From NCBI RefSeq assembly GCF_005405125.1, contig NZ_BJDL01000009.1, forward strand, positions 62,001 to 126,000: 64,000 nt of DNA. The letters are read 5' to 3'. Below, piece after piece: positions 24,382 to 32,405 of the stretch (position 1 is the stretch's first letter; every line of letters starts with the position of its first letter). Both the position numbers and the translations under genes were made by a program. This stretch comes from Lactiplantibacillus songbeiensis (GTDB lineage Bacteria; Bacillota; Bacilli; Lactobacillales; Lactobacillaceae). Under the pieces are notes generated by a model. That model made no database searches. It worked only from the letters and a program-made list of their open reading frames with translations, and was not told the origin of the DNA.

Positions 24382-24804
24382 ATGAAATCAAGTTTAGCCG
24401 CGCTGGCGGACACCGCCAAGCAACAAACCGCTATGCTCAAACAAATTGCTAAAGCCCAAGGTGTTACTGTGGCAGAATGGCAACTACTCTTAAAATTACA
24501 AGCCGGCTTTAATACCCAAGAAAAGTTAGCTACTGAAATGCAACTCGATACGTCAACGTTAAGTCGCCAATTAGCGAGTCTCGTCAAAAAAGAAAAACTC
24601 AGCAAAGAAGCGGTTGGTCGTGATCGGCGCCAATTAATCTATTCGGTCACGTCAACTGGCGAAAATGCGGCAGCCGTGATCAATGCGGATTACGCCAAGT
24701 ATGAAGCTACCGTATTTGATAAGTGGCCACAAGATGAGCAAAACCTATTACGGATTTTATTAAACCGCTTAAATAAATCAGTTGATCGGACTTTAGCACC
24801 CTAA
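24382..24804 (+). CDS. MarR-family transcriptional regulator
   Basis: 140 aa; GAGGGGGACC before the ATG. The winged-helix core is clear: VTVAEWQLLLKLQAGF, TQEKLATEMQLDTSTLSRQLASLVKKE, then the wing RDRRQLIYSVTSTG. The N-terminus starts with a helical dimer segment. The regulated genes are unknown; DegV follows after ~90 bases with its own probable promoter. Position gives no clear partner. Confidence 0.92.
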   Translation: MKSSLAALADTAKQQTAMLKQIAKAQGVTVAEWQLLLKLQAGFNTQEKLATEMQLDTSTLSRQLASLVKKEKLSKEAVGRDRRQLIYSVTSTGENAAAVINADYAKYEATVFDKWPQDEQNLLRILLNRLNKSVDRTLAP

Positions 24805-24896
24805 GCCACGTTTTACCGATGTTGACAAGCTGGTTTCAAACTAGCTTTTATGCTAAGATTGTGATTATCAATTTAGATGAGAAGTAGGTGTGTGTC

Positions 24897-25763
24897 ATGA
24901 AGATTGCTGTTGTTACTGACAGCACCAGCTATTTAACACCGCGAGAAGTTGCCGACAACGATATTCATGTCGTCCCAATTCCGGTCATTATAGATGGAAA
25001 AGTGTATCAGGAAGGCGTCGATATTACGACGGAAGACTTCTATGCCAATATGAAGTCTTTTAAGTCCTTTCCTAGTACCTCCCAGCCACCCGTTGGGGAA
25101 ATGATTGAATTTTATAACAAGCTGGGTGACCAAGGGTACGATGCGGTCATCAGTATTCACTTAGCAAGTACGATTTCTGGCTTCATTAATAGTCTTGAAA
25201 ACCTACGTGACGAAGTGGATCATATTAAGCTCTATCCATATGATTCTCAGATTACGGTGCGTTTAATGGGGTACTTAGCGATAGAAGCCGCCCGCATGGC
25301 AAAAGCCGGGCATACCGTTGAAGAAATCTTGGCGCGTCTCGATGATTTACGTGACTCAATGGGCGAATACTTCATCGTGGATGATTTACAAAATTTAGTC
25401 CGCGGTGGCCGCTTATCCAATGCGTCAGCGTTTATCGGTAGTGTGCTACGGATTAAGCCAATCTTGACCTTTGATGATAAGCATGAAATCGTGGCTTTTG
25501 AAAAGGTTCGTTCTACTAAGAAGGCCTTAGCTCGCGTTGAGCATCTATTTGCGGAAGCCCAAGCTAAGATCGACTATCCGTTGCGAGCGATTATCGTCCA
25601 AGGCAATAACTTGGATGCGGCGCAAGCTTGGAAAGCCAAGTTACAACAAAAATACCCAGACATGCCAATCGACATCACTTATTTCGGCCCGGTCATCGGG
25701 ACGCATTTAGGCGATAAGTCCTTAGCATTAGCCTGGTTGAAAGATATTGATAAGGCGTATTAA
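24897..25763 (+). CDS. DegV-family (FakB-type) fatty-acid-binding protein
   Basis: 288 aa from ATG 24897; the earlier GTG at 24888 overlaps the ribosome site. It opens with KIAVVTDSTSYLTPREV, then SFPSTSQPPVGEM and VISIHLASTISGF, the fatty-acid-binding signatures of DegV. The C-terminal EDD fold ends in GTHLGDKSLALAWL. FakB proteins present exogenous fatty acids to the FakA kinase for phospholipid synthesis; no fakA is in the window. A GNAT acetyltransferase starts one base after its stop. Confidence 0.94.
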   Translation: MKIAVVTDSTSYLTPREVADNDIHVVPIPVIIDGKVYQEGVDITTEDFYANMKSFKSFPSTSQPPVGEMIEFYNKLGDQGYDAVISIHLASTISGFINSLENLRDEVDHIKLYPYDSQITVRLMGYLAIEAARMAKAGHTVEEILARLDDLRDSMGEYFIVDDLQNLVRGGRLSNASAFIGSVLRIKPILTFDDKHEIVAFEKVRSTKKALARVEHLFAEAQAKIDYPLRAIIVQGNNLDAAQAWKAKLQQKYPDMPIDITYFGPVIGTHLGDKSLALAWLKDIDKAY

Positions 25764-25764
25764 G

Positions 25765-26196
25765 ATGACGTATTTATTTTCAAATGTGACTTATAATCGC
25801 GCGGCCGCTTATGCGTTACGTCAGGCCGTCTTCGTGGAAGAACGCGGGATTCCAGCCAACGTCGAATTCGACACTAAAGATGACGATGAACGCTTGTATC
25901 TTGTGGCTTACGAAACGCCAGACTTACCCGTGGCAACGTTGCGCTTAGAACCACAATTACACCATGTGATGCGGTTTGGCCGGGTTTGTACCCGCCAGGA
26001 TCACCGCGGACAAGGGATTGGTCAGCAATTATTAACGCGTGCCGAACTTTGGGCACAAAATCATGGCTATACGAGTGGTCTGATTCATGGTGAGTTAACG
26101 GCCCAAACGTTTTATGAACGTTGCGGTTATACCGTTACAGCCGGTCCTTATGATGAAGACGGTGCCCCAGTTGTCGTGATGAAAAAGCATTTTTAG
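25765..26196 (+). CDS. GNAT-family N-acetyltransferase
   Basis: 143 aa from ATG 25765, one base after the DegV stop, with AAGGCG inside the DegV end as ribosome site; the 25747 start is rejected. It matches the ElaA-like GNAT type: AYALRQAVFVEERGIPANVEFD, then ATLRLEP, the acetyl-CoA loop VCTRQDHRGQGIGQQLL, and FYERCGYTV. The substrate is unknown. Co-transcribed with DegV; a terminator follows. Confidence 0.93.
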   Translation: MTYLFSNVTYNRAAAYALRQAVFVEERGIPANVEFDTKDDDERLYLVAYETPDLPVATLRLEPQLHHVMRFGRVCTRQDHRGQGIGQQLLTRAELWAQNHGYTSGLIHGELTAQTFYERCGYTVTAGPYDEDGAPVVVMKKHF

Positions 26197-26201
26197 CAAT
26201 C

Positions 26202-26233
26202 AGCTCTGAGCAATTTTGTTCAGAGCTTTTTTT
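26202..26233 (+). terminator. Intrinsic terminator
   Basis: AGCTCTGA pairs with TCAGAGCT followed by TTTTTTT, just past the GNAT stop. Confidence 0.9.
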
Positions 26234-26306
26234 GCACACTATTTTGGTTCAGCCCGGTGGCATGGTATCATATAAAAAAGCTTAAAAAGGGAGTTGTTGA
26301 AACCGA

Positions 26307-27101
26307 ATGAAAACTCGGGCAGCATTAAAAACAGAAGTTAAACAACTATTTAAAGGGCGCTGGAAAGACGCCATCTTACTCTGTATCGTGGTCAGCTTGT
26401 TATCAATCTTCAGTGTGGCCGCTAACTACACGGACCAAGCAACGTCTGGGCATACCAGCATCACTAGCAGTACGGATAATATCCAGCAGGGCGCTTCACA
26501 GGCGTTGGCGGCCATCCCAACCATTTCTTGGGCGCTTATCGCCACGGTTTTAGGTGCCTTAGCCGTGGGTGCCGTCATCAACTTTGTCTTCTACTGTGTG
26601 GTTAAACTATTCATGGTTGGGACGATGTATTCAATGCTCGACTGGGTTCGCAATCCAAGTCGTGAGATTCATCCCGTCAGTGATTCAACGGTTGGTTTCA
26701 CGCGGCCATACGCTTGGCCAACGGTAGGGTTAGTCGTGTTACAAGCGATTTTCCTAACACTTTGGAGCCTATTGTTGATTGTCCCTGGCATTATTAAAGC
26801 CTTTGCATACTCACAAACTTACTTTGTGTACAAAGACCTCGTTGCCGCCACACCAGCTGGACAACCCCGGCCTAAGCTGACCTTAGCCATTACTAAGAGC
26901 CGTCAATTGATGCGTGGTCACAAGATGGAATACTTTGTCCTACAACTGAGTTTCATCGGTTGGGCCATCCTTTGTGGGATCACCATGGGCATTGGGCTAT
27001 TATGGTTAGTGCCATATCGTTACGGGACCTTTGCTAATTATTATCAAAATTTAGTTGACCTTGATCAAGCAAACGAAGCTGCGGCTAGCATGGCAGCTTA
27101 A
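26307..27101 (+). CDS. DUF975-family multi-pass membrane protein
   Basis: 264 aa, GGGAG 11 bases before the ATG. The N-terminal signature LKTEVKQLFKGRWKDAILL is typical of DUF975, followed by about five membrane segments (LLCIVVSLLSIFSV, ATVLGALAVGAVINFVFY, VVLQAIFLTLWSLLLIVPGIIKAFAY, FIGWAILCGITMGIGLLWLVPY). The conserved SYSQTYFVYKD and RSRQLMRGHK-like blocks are present. The function of the family is unknown. It is a single gene with its own terminator. Confidence 0.9.
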   Translation: MKTRAALKTEVKQLFKGRWKDAILLCIVVSLLSIFSVAANYTDQATSGHTSITSSTDNIQQGASQALAAIPTISWALIATVLGALAVGAVINFVFYCVVKLFMVGTMYSMLDWVRNPSREIHPVSDSTVGFTRPYAWPTVGLVVLQAIFLTLWSLLLIVPGIIKAFAYSQTYFVYKDLVAATPAGQPRPKLTLAITKSRQLMRGHKMEYFVLQLSFIGWAILCGITMGIGLLWLVPYRYGTFANYYQNLVDLDQANEAAASMAA

Positions 27102-27108
27102 TCCAATC

Positions 27109-27144
27109 AGCAGTGACCAGTCTAAATGCTGGCACTGCTTTTTT
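27109..27144 (+). terminator. Intrinsic terminator
   Basis: AGCAGTG and CACTGCT pair, with an inner CAG/CTG, followed by TTTTTT. Confidence 0.85.
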
Positions 27145-27265
27145 GTTGAATCTAATCAACATTGCAACCGTATTACATTTTATCGACAAACCCCGTTTTC
27201 ACTGGTGTTCACTAAGTAAAGTGCTTATGATGGTATTTAGTAAAACATAGGGGGAAGCAGTTATC

Positions 27266-28306
27266 ATTAAGTCTAAATTAATTAAGCAACTTAGCTTACT
27301 AAGCTTAGCCGTGACCATTTTAGGAACAGGTGCAACTAGTACCGTTGCGCCCGCCGTTCAAGCGAACAGTGTCGCACAACAAGCCCAAGCCTTGGCTAAG
27401 CAGTATCATTTTAAAGGTCAAATCATGTTAACTAAAAACTATGCTGGCAAAGCCCAAACGATCTACGTCGGCGATGCAAATCACAAAAAGAAGCTTAAGA
27501 ATAATCAACACACCATTTACCCAACCGCTTCGCTACAAAAAGCGATTACGGGTGCCATGATTCAGCAACTCATAGCCAAGGGTAAGTTAAAGATGACGAC
27601 TAAACTAAGCAAATATTACCCGCAAGTTGCTTATAGTTCTCAGATTACGGTACGCCAATTACTTGATCATACGTCAGGTATCCAAATGGCGGAAACAACG
27701 CCCAGCACTGTTTTATCAGAACAACAAGCCTATCGTTATACACTAAAGCAACTAACGTCAACCGGTGCCACGACGTATCACTATACCAACGCTAACTACA
27801 CCTTATTGGCAGGCATCATCACGAAGGTCACCCACAAATCGTATCAGCACAATCTACAGACTCGCATCATTAAGCCACTTAAGCTAACCCATACAACGGA
27901 CAAATATGCAGCGAAAAAGCCACTGACGGCCGCAGTGAGTTATCGGGCAGGGACGAACTACCATGCCCGCAGCTATCAACGGCGCTTATTCTCCAGCCTC
28001 GTTGGTGCCGGAAACTTATACACGAATGCCCACGACTATTACAAGATTATGTGTGGGATGCGCAACGGTAAATTATTGACCCGCAATCAGTACCAGCAGT
28101 TACGCCATAATTATCAAGTGCGCTACGCTGGCGGGATGTATCGCTATGCGGATGGCACTAAATCCAACCATGGCGCTGACAACGGTTACGATAGCTATAT
28201 GTATGCAACTGAAGGCAATCAACACGCCATCGTTTACTTCGCCAATCAGCGCGCAACCATTGACGCGAACAGCTTTGCGGCCAAACTTTACGCGTTAGTT
28301 CGCTAG
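27266..28306 (+). CDS. Secreted serine hydrolase, beta-lactamase/DD-peptidase family, apparent ATT start
   Basis: About 346 aa if translation begins at ATT 27266. This start gives a proper signal peptide (KSKLIKQLSLLSLAVTILG..) ending near VQANS, and it lies eight bases after GGGGGAAG. No ATG, GTG or TTG exists between that site and GTG 27311, which would start inside the hydrophobic core. The catalytic domain has SLQK (SxxK nucleophile) in TASLQKAITG, YTN in TYHYTNANYTLLAG, and HGADNGYDSY. The family (class C beta-lactamase-like esterases/peptidases) cleaves peptides or esters at the cell surface; the substrate is unknown. The start may be a true rare codon or an ATG lost by one base change. 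Confidence 0.85.
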   Translation: MKSKLIKQLSLLSLAVTILGTGATSTVAPAVQANSVAQQAQALAKQYHFKGQIMLTKNYAGKAQTIYVGDANHKKKLKNNQHTIYPTASLQKAITGAMIQQLIAKGKLKMTTKLSKYYPQVAYSSQITVRQLLDHTSGIQMAETTPSTVLSEQQAYRYTLKQLTSTGATTYHYTNANYTLLAGIITKVTHKSYQHNLQTRIIKPLKLTHTTDKYAAKKPLTAAVSYRAGTNYHARSYQRRLFSSLVGAGNLYTNAHDYYKIMCGMRNGKLLTRNQYQQLRHNYQVRYAGGMYRYADGTKSNHGADNGYDSYMYATEGNQHAIVYFANQRATIDANSFAAKLYALVR

Positions 28307-28372
28307 GCACCTAAGACATTTTTGTAAAAATATGGTAAACTGGCGGAAGCAAGAAAGGAAGTGCGATAGTTA

Positions 28373-29113
28373 ATGCCTGAACAACAGCCGACGCGCATGT
28401 CGCGCTTAAAAGCCCGGCAAGAATCGTCTAGTCGCAAGCGGTCGCAACCTAAAGCCCCAAAGAAGCCGCAAATGCCAACTGGTCCTAAAGGAACTAAACC
28501 GCCTAAAGGCCCTAAGAAAAAACGGCATCTGTCACTTTGGCTCCTAGCGCTAATCGTGATTGCACTTGGTGGGACCATTGTCTATTTCGTCAAGGCCTCG
28601 ACCAGTCAAGATCTGGTTAAAACCACCGCTAGTTCAAGTATCACCAGCAGCAGTAAAGAAAAATCTTCATCTAAGAAGAAGCATTCGAAATCTAGCAGTG
28701 ATAGCGATAGTGACAGTGATGATACCGCCGATACCACGACCGATGATGGGACGGATACCGCGCAAACGGATGGCACCACCAGTACAGATGATCATCAAAC
28801 TGGGACAACACAGTCACAAACGACAACCCAGCAGCCAGCCGCTAGCTCCAGTCATACGGCCCCAGCGACTAACAACAATCATCACAGTACTAGTACCGCC
28901 AGTTCCAGCAGTCAAGCCACGAGCAGTAGTCATGCCAGTTCAACAACTAGCAACAGTAGTAGTCAAGCGTCCAGCAGTAGTACCACGACGAATTCAACGA
29001 AGACCTTTAGCTCTAAGTCATCGGCCATTCAATACGGTGAGTCACACAAAGGGGACTACACTGTCGTCAATGGCGACAAGAATGGGACTTACTATAAAGT
29101 CACGACGAAATAA
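28373..29113 (+). CDS. Single-pass membrane protein with long Ser/Thr-rich outside stalk
   Basis: 246 aa, with AAGGAAG before the ATG. The inside N-terminal part (~1-60) is very basic and Pro-rich (RKRSQPKAPKKPQ, TGPKGTKPPKGPKKK). One membrane segment follows (LWLLALIVIALGGTIVYFV), then ~140 residues of Ser/Thr/Asp-rich low-complexity, and a short C-terminal motif (AIQYGESHKGDYTVVNGDKNGTYYKV). The stalk is a plausible target for surface O-glycosylation, known in this genus. I do not recognise a functional domain. It is a single gene. Confidence 0.82.
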   Translation: MPEQQPTRMSRLKARQESSSRKRSQPKAPKKPQMPTGPKGTKPPKGPKKKRHLSLWLLALIVIALGGTIVYFVKASTSQDLVKTTASSSITSSSKEKSSSKKKHSKSSSDSDSDSDDTADTTTDDGTDTAQTDGTTSTDDHQTGTTQSQTTTQQPAASSSHTAPATNNNHHSTSTASSSSQATSSSHASSTTSNSSSQASSSSTTTNSTKTFSSKSSAIQYGESHKGDYTVVNGDKNGTYYKVTTK

Positions 29114-29207
29114 CTTGTAAAAATGCTTAAAACCTAAGACCAGGGCTGTTTTTTCAAACTAAAACTCGGTATACTAACAGTAAAGCTTTAGAATCGGAGT
29201 GGTGGGT

Positions 29208-29495
29208 TTGAATCAACAAATGGACATAAAATATCCGGGCATCTTTCGGGATGAGGGCACTTATTGGGGCGTCCGCTTTCCAGATGTGCCTGCCGCGCAA
29301 ACCTTTGGCGCTAGTGTTCAAAAAGCGGCCGATAATGCGGCTAGTGCACTCGCCGTCGCGTTATTTGAACAGCCGATACCACCGGCGTCTGACCCGCAGT
29401 ATTGGCGATTAGCATCTAACGAATTCGTGGCCTGGATTACCATGTCTAATGCGACCTTTGGCCCGGGCGACACTGCCCCAACGCCTATGACTTAA
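29208..29495 (+). CDS. Solitary HicB-like protein
   Basis: 95 aa from TTG 29208, eight bases after GGAG; starts at GTG 29199 and ATG 29220 are alternatives. The fold DIKYPGIFRDEGTYWGVRFPDVPAAQTFGAS, KAADNAASALAVAL matches the HicB partial RNase-H-like antitoxin module. No HicA toxin (short, double-stranded-RNA-binding-like) frame is beside it, and the C-terminus lacks a clear helix-turn-helix. So it is an orphan HicB-like protein, role unknown. A TATACT lies ~30 bases upstream. Confidence 0.75.
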   Translation: MNQQMDIKYPGIFRDEGTYWGVRFPDVPAAQTFGASVQKAADNAASALAVALFEQPIPPASDPQYWRLASNEFVAWITMSNATFGPGDTAPTPMT

Positions 29496-29507
29496 TTTAA
29501 GTTTATT

Positions 29508-29543
29508 AACGAACGGTTTGCCAGCTTTGGCAGGCCGTTTCTT
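29508..29543 (+). terminator. Probable terminator
   Basis: AACGG..TTTGCCA and TGGCA..CCGTT pair with a four-base loop, followed by TCTTATT; a moderate T-tail. Confidence 0.55.
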
Positions 29544-29565
29544 ATTGTATTTAGGAGGAATTACC

Positions 29566-30336
29566 TTGCAAAGCCATCCATTGATTTTTGATACAAATAT
29601 TGCGAAAAACAAGCCCGAAAATATCCGCCATCCCCACAATAATTGTCCCTTCTGTGATCCAACGACATTAACGGATGTCCTAGCTCAAGATGAGGACCGG
29701 ATTTGGCTGATGAATAAATTTCCAACTTTACAAGCCACTTGGCAGACCATTGTTATTGAAACGGCCGATCACGACGGTGACATCGCCACGTATTCAACTG
29801 AACAAAACCGCGCTGTTTTCGGCTTCGCTTTAAAACACTGGCAAGAGATCATCGCCAGCAAGCGGTTTGAATCCGTCCTGCTATATAAAAACTTTGGTCC
29901 GCATTCTGGGGGCAGCTTACGCCATCCACATATGCAAATTGTCGGCTTAGATGATGTTGATGGCTATGGCAACATTGTCCCGGCCAACTTATCCGGCTAT
30001 CCGGTGGTGACTAACGGCAGTCTCAGTGTGACCGTTTCTGACCAACCTGTGATGGGCTTCGTCGAATTCAACGTTGCTACCGCTTGGGAAGACCATGACC
30101 AATTGGCCGATGCGGTTCAAAAAGTCGTTCAATATACGTTAAATGATTATTTCAAAGGTCGTTGCGACAGTTACAACTTATTCTTCTACCCAGTGGGCGA
30201 CCGGGTTGTCTGCAAGATTGATCCGCTATTCAACGTATCACCATATTACATTGGTTACCGCTTGGCGCAAGCTGACACACCGACTCGGATGCGGGAGATT
30301 GCGGCGGAAGTTCGGACCAAATTTCAACCTAGATAA
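29566..30336 (+). CDS. DUF4931 / GalT-like HIT-superfamily protein
   Basis: 256 aa from TTG 29566, seven bases after GGAGG. An N-terminal metal-type site HNNCPFC is followed by SGGSLRHPHMQI, the HxH motif of GalT-like members of the HIT superfamily. Later IDPLFNVSPYYIGYRL is a DUF4931 mark. Family members are thought to be nucleotidyltransferase- or hydrolase-like; no substrate is known. It may be co-transcribed with the HicB-like gene if the weak terminator is leaky. Confidence 0.85.
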   Translation: MQSHPLIFDTNIAKNKPENIRHPHNNCPFCDPTTLTDVLAQDEDRIWLMNKFPTLQATWQTIVIETADHDGDIATYSTEQNRAVFGFALKHWQEIIASKRFESVLLYKNFGPHSGGSLRHPHMQIVGLDDVDGYGNIVPANLSGYPVVTNGSLSVTVSDQPVMGFVEFNVATAWEDHDQLADAVQKVVQYTLNDYFKGRCDSYNLFFYPVGDRVVCKIDPLFNVSPYYIGYRLAQADTPTRMREIAAEVRTKFQPR

Positions 30337-30413
30337 CCACTTAGGGCCTGAAATATTCAGTAAAGCAGGCATTATGTTATGATTGAGTATGAAACCTAGG
30401 TATAATTAAGCTT

Positions 30414-30819
30414 ACGCTTAGTACTAGTTAGTTTAAATTGTCACTCTGGTTGGTCCAGAATCGGCTGGAACGTGGTGGCCACGTTTGGAAGCCAAAGAAC
30501 GGTCTTCCAAGCCGGGCTTTATCTAAGTCGGAAAAGCACCGACCAAGATAAACGACACCACTGAGCCGATTCTGGCCCGCCCGGCGTTAGTTAACGGGAA
30601 ATAAAGAATTAATGATTGATTAGTTTCAGTTCAGTCATTTAGCCGAGAGGTTGGTTCCTAAAATGCTCAGCCGTGTCGTTGACCTAAGTACGAGTGGTTT
30701 TTTCGGACTTTAGGCCAAGGCCAGTTTTGAAGACCGGGCTTTGGCTTCAAAATGGCCCATGGCGTTCCAGTGTTTTAGGAACCAACCGGTAGGCGGCAAT
30801 TTCAACTAGCATCATGCGT
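30414..30819. mobile_element. MITE-like structured repeat, copy B
   Basis: Same element and orientation as copy A at 6847. Ends ACGCTTAGTACTAGTTAG and CTAGCATCATGCGT are inverted, with more drift than in A. Shared blocks include CTGGTTGGTCCAGAATCGGC, GTGGTGGCCACG, CGACACCACTGAGCC, GCCGAGAGGTTGGTTCCTAA, and ATGGCGTTCCAG. Stem arms differ from A but still pair: TTGGAAG/CTTCCAA, TTTATCT/AGATAAA, GTCGG/CCGAC, and GGTTGGTTCCTAAAA/TTTTAGGAACCAACC. Flanking 9-mers (ATTAAGCTT; AATCAAATT) are not a clear duplication. It ends ~25 bases before the ribosome site of the next gene. Confidence 0.8.
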
Positions 30820-30857
30820 AATCAAATTTATTAAAATGTTTAGTGGAGGCATGCAAC

Positions 30858-31190
30858 GTGCAAAATTTAATTCCTGGCGATATGCTTGAAGTTAATCAAA
30901 AATTAAAGTGGGAACTCGATAATGGGCAGACCGCGGATGAAGAAAGCGTCATTAATGATGCCGTGTTAGCTGGTGTCCAGTACTATACGGACGAAGCCCT
31001 CGAAGGTCATTATTGGACGGTCAAATGGAACGCTAATCACGATGCCATCGATCTCTATGGCATGGCTGGTAAGGTCGTTGGCGCCATTAAGCCAACCACT
31101 GCTAGCTTAGCTGATGACTTTCGTAAGGATTCCCAAGGTTTATTTATTCGCATTGAAAAGGAAGTTGCGGTCATCGTCCGCGACAATTAA
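30858..31190 (+). CDS. Hypothetical protein of ~110 residues
   Basis: GTG start at 30858, eight bases after GGAGG; the GTG at 30843 overlaps that site. Soluble, acidic, with no membrane segment. It has a mixed alpha/beta pattern (MLEVNQKLKWELDNGQTAD, HYWTVKWNANHDAIDLYG, GLFIRIEKEVAVIVRDN). I do not recognise it. The DUF960-like gene follows 28 bases later, so they form a small operon starting just after repeat copy B. Confidence 0.7.
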   Translation: MQNLIPGDMLEVNQKLKWELDNGQTADEESVINDAVLAGVQYYTDEALEGHYWTVKWNANHDAIDLYGMAGKVVGAIKPTTASLADDFRKDSQGLFIRIEKEVAVIVRDN

Positions 31191-31218
31191 TTCCTGAACT
31201 TGAAGTGAGGTGGTCACG

Positions 31219-31527
31219 ATGTTTGATCAAGCTGCTGAACGTTACGCGACCTTTGGACTGGTCGCAAAATTACCTAGTGAGATCATTGATGGCATCTGGG
31301 GCATCATTGATGACGATTTACAAGGCGTTGTCACCTTGCCACGGGTCTTACAGTTTGCTTTGATAGCCCGGCATGGACAAGTCACGGCGGTCTTTGATGA
31401 TCAGCAAGGATCGATCTTTGAATTTGATCTACCATTCAATTATGATCGCGCATATCCAGAAACCATCGCCGTCTTAGATGATGGTCATTATCAAACAATG
31501 ATGTTGTTAGCTGAGTTACAAGCTTAA
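31219..31527 (+). CDS. DUF960-like small protein
   Basis: 102 aa from ATG 31219, preceded by GAGGTGGTC. The pattern AAERYATFGLVAKLPSEIID, WGIIDDDLQG, VLQFALIARHGQ resembles DUF960 proteins of staphylococci and lactobacilli (RYxTxGVxxxIP, LWxxID). The function of that family is unknown. It is the second gene of the operon and is followed by a strong terminator. Confidence 0.7.
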   Translation: MFDQAAERYATFGLVAKLPSEIIDGIWGIIDDDLQGVVTLPRVLQFALIARHGQVTAVFDDQQGSIFEFDLPFNYDRAYPETIAVLDDGHYQTMMLLAELQA

Positions 31528-31564
31528 AAAAATCGCGTTGGGCTATTCCCAAACGCGATTTTTT
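31526..31564. terminator. Intrinsic terminator
   Basis: AAAAAATCGCGTT..GG and CC..AACGCGATTTTTT form a strong stem right after the DUF960-like stop. Confidence 0.9.
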
Positions 31565-31666
31565 GTATCCACGATTTGTTCGTTCACTAACTGCTCGTAA
31601 CTGGCTTTAATCGTCGCACTATGCCACCGATACGTCTATAATCAGCGGCAAAGGGAGGGGATTATT

Positions 31667-32404
31667 ATGCTGAAAAACTCAACTTTAAAGTTACCTTGCA
31701 TCGTCGACCAAGCTACGGAAGAATTCGCTGACGGGATGCTAATTGGCGACCTAGATGCCCAATTACAGGACGCCATTTTAACTGACTACCCGCAAGCTAC
31801 GGCGGATCAGTTTATTTGCAGTGAACACCTCGTTCATTATCGGATGGCTAAGATGGATCAGATGATCCAAAAAGACTATCAAGCCAATAAAAAAATCAAC
31901 CACCGTTTAACGCAGATTCTAGCGAAAAATACGTATCAAGTGGTTGATGTTAACCGCCAATTAGAGAACTCACTGACATTCGGACAAAAAGTTGCCGATG
32001 CGGTGGCTCGGTTTGGCGGGAGCTGGGCCTTCATTATTATTTTTATCGGTATTATGCTGCTATGGATGTTCGTCAATCTCTTGCAATTATTCGGACTGCA
32101 TTTTGATCCCTATCCCTTTATCTTATTGAACCTATTTCTCAGTATGGTAGCCGCGATTCAGGCGCCATTAATCATGATGAGTCAAAATCGCGCCGCGGAA
32201 TACGACCGGTTACAGGCGGTCAACGACTTTCGGGTCAACTCGAAGTCGGAAGAAGAGATTCGCGTCTTACACACCAAAGTAGACCATGTTATTCAAGAAG
32301 ATACCCCGAACTTGTTGGAGATTCAAAAGATGCAGACGCAGATGTTAGGCGAAATTCAGTCACAAATCAACGAATTACGTCGCTTACAAGCCAAGCAGTC
32401 CTAA
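31667..32404 (+). CDS. DUF1003-family membrane protein
   Basis: 245 aa; GGGAGGGG before the ATG. The N-terminal soluble part has FICSEHLVHYRMAKMDQMI. Two membrane segments lie at ~130-180 in the DUF1003 pattern VARFGGSWAFIIIFIGIMLLWM and YPFILLNLFLSMVAAIQAPLIMMSQNRA. A C-terminal helical region (VNSKSEEEIRVLHTKVDHVI) follows and may be coiled coil. The family function is unclear. The gene ends one base from the convergent DUF368 gene with no terminator between, so the two transcripts should overlap. Confidence 0.92.
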   Translation: MLKNSTLKLPCIVDQATEEFADGMLIGDLDAQLQDAILTDYPQATADQFICSEHLVHYRMAKMDQMIQKDYQANKKINHRLTQILAKNTYQVVDVNRQLENSLTFGQKVADAVARFGGSWAFIIIFIGIMLLWMFVNLLQLFGLHFDPYPFILLNLFLSMVAAIQAPLIMMSQNRAAEYDRLQAVNDFRVNSKSEEEIRVLHTKVDHVIQEDTPNLLEIQKMQTQMLGEIQSQINELRRLQAKQS

Positions 32405-32405
32405 T

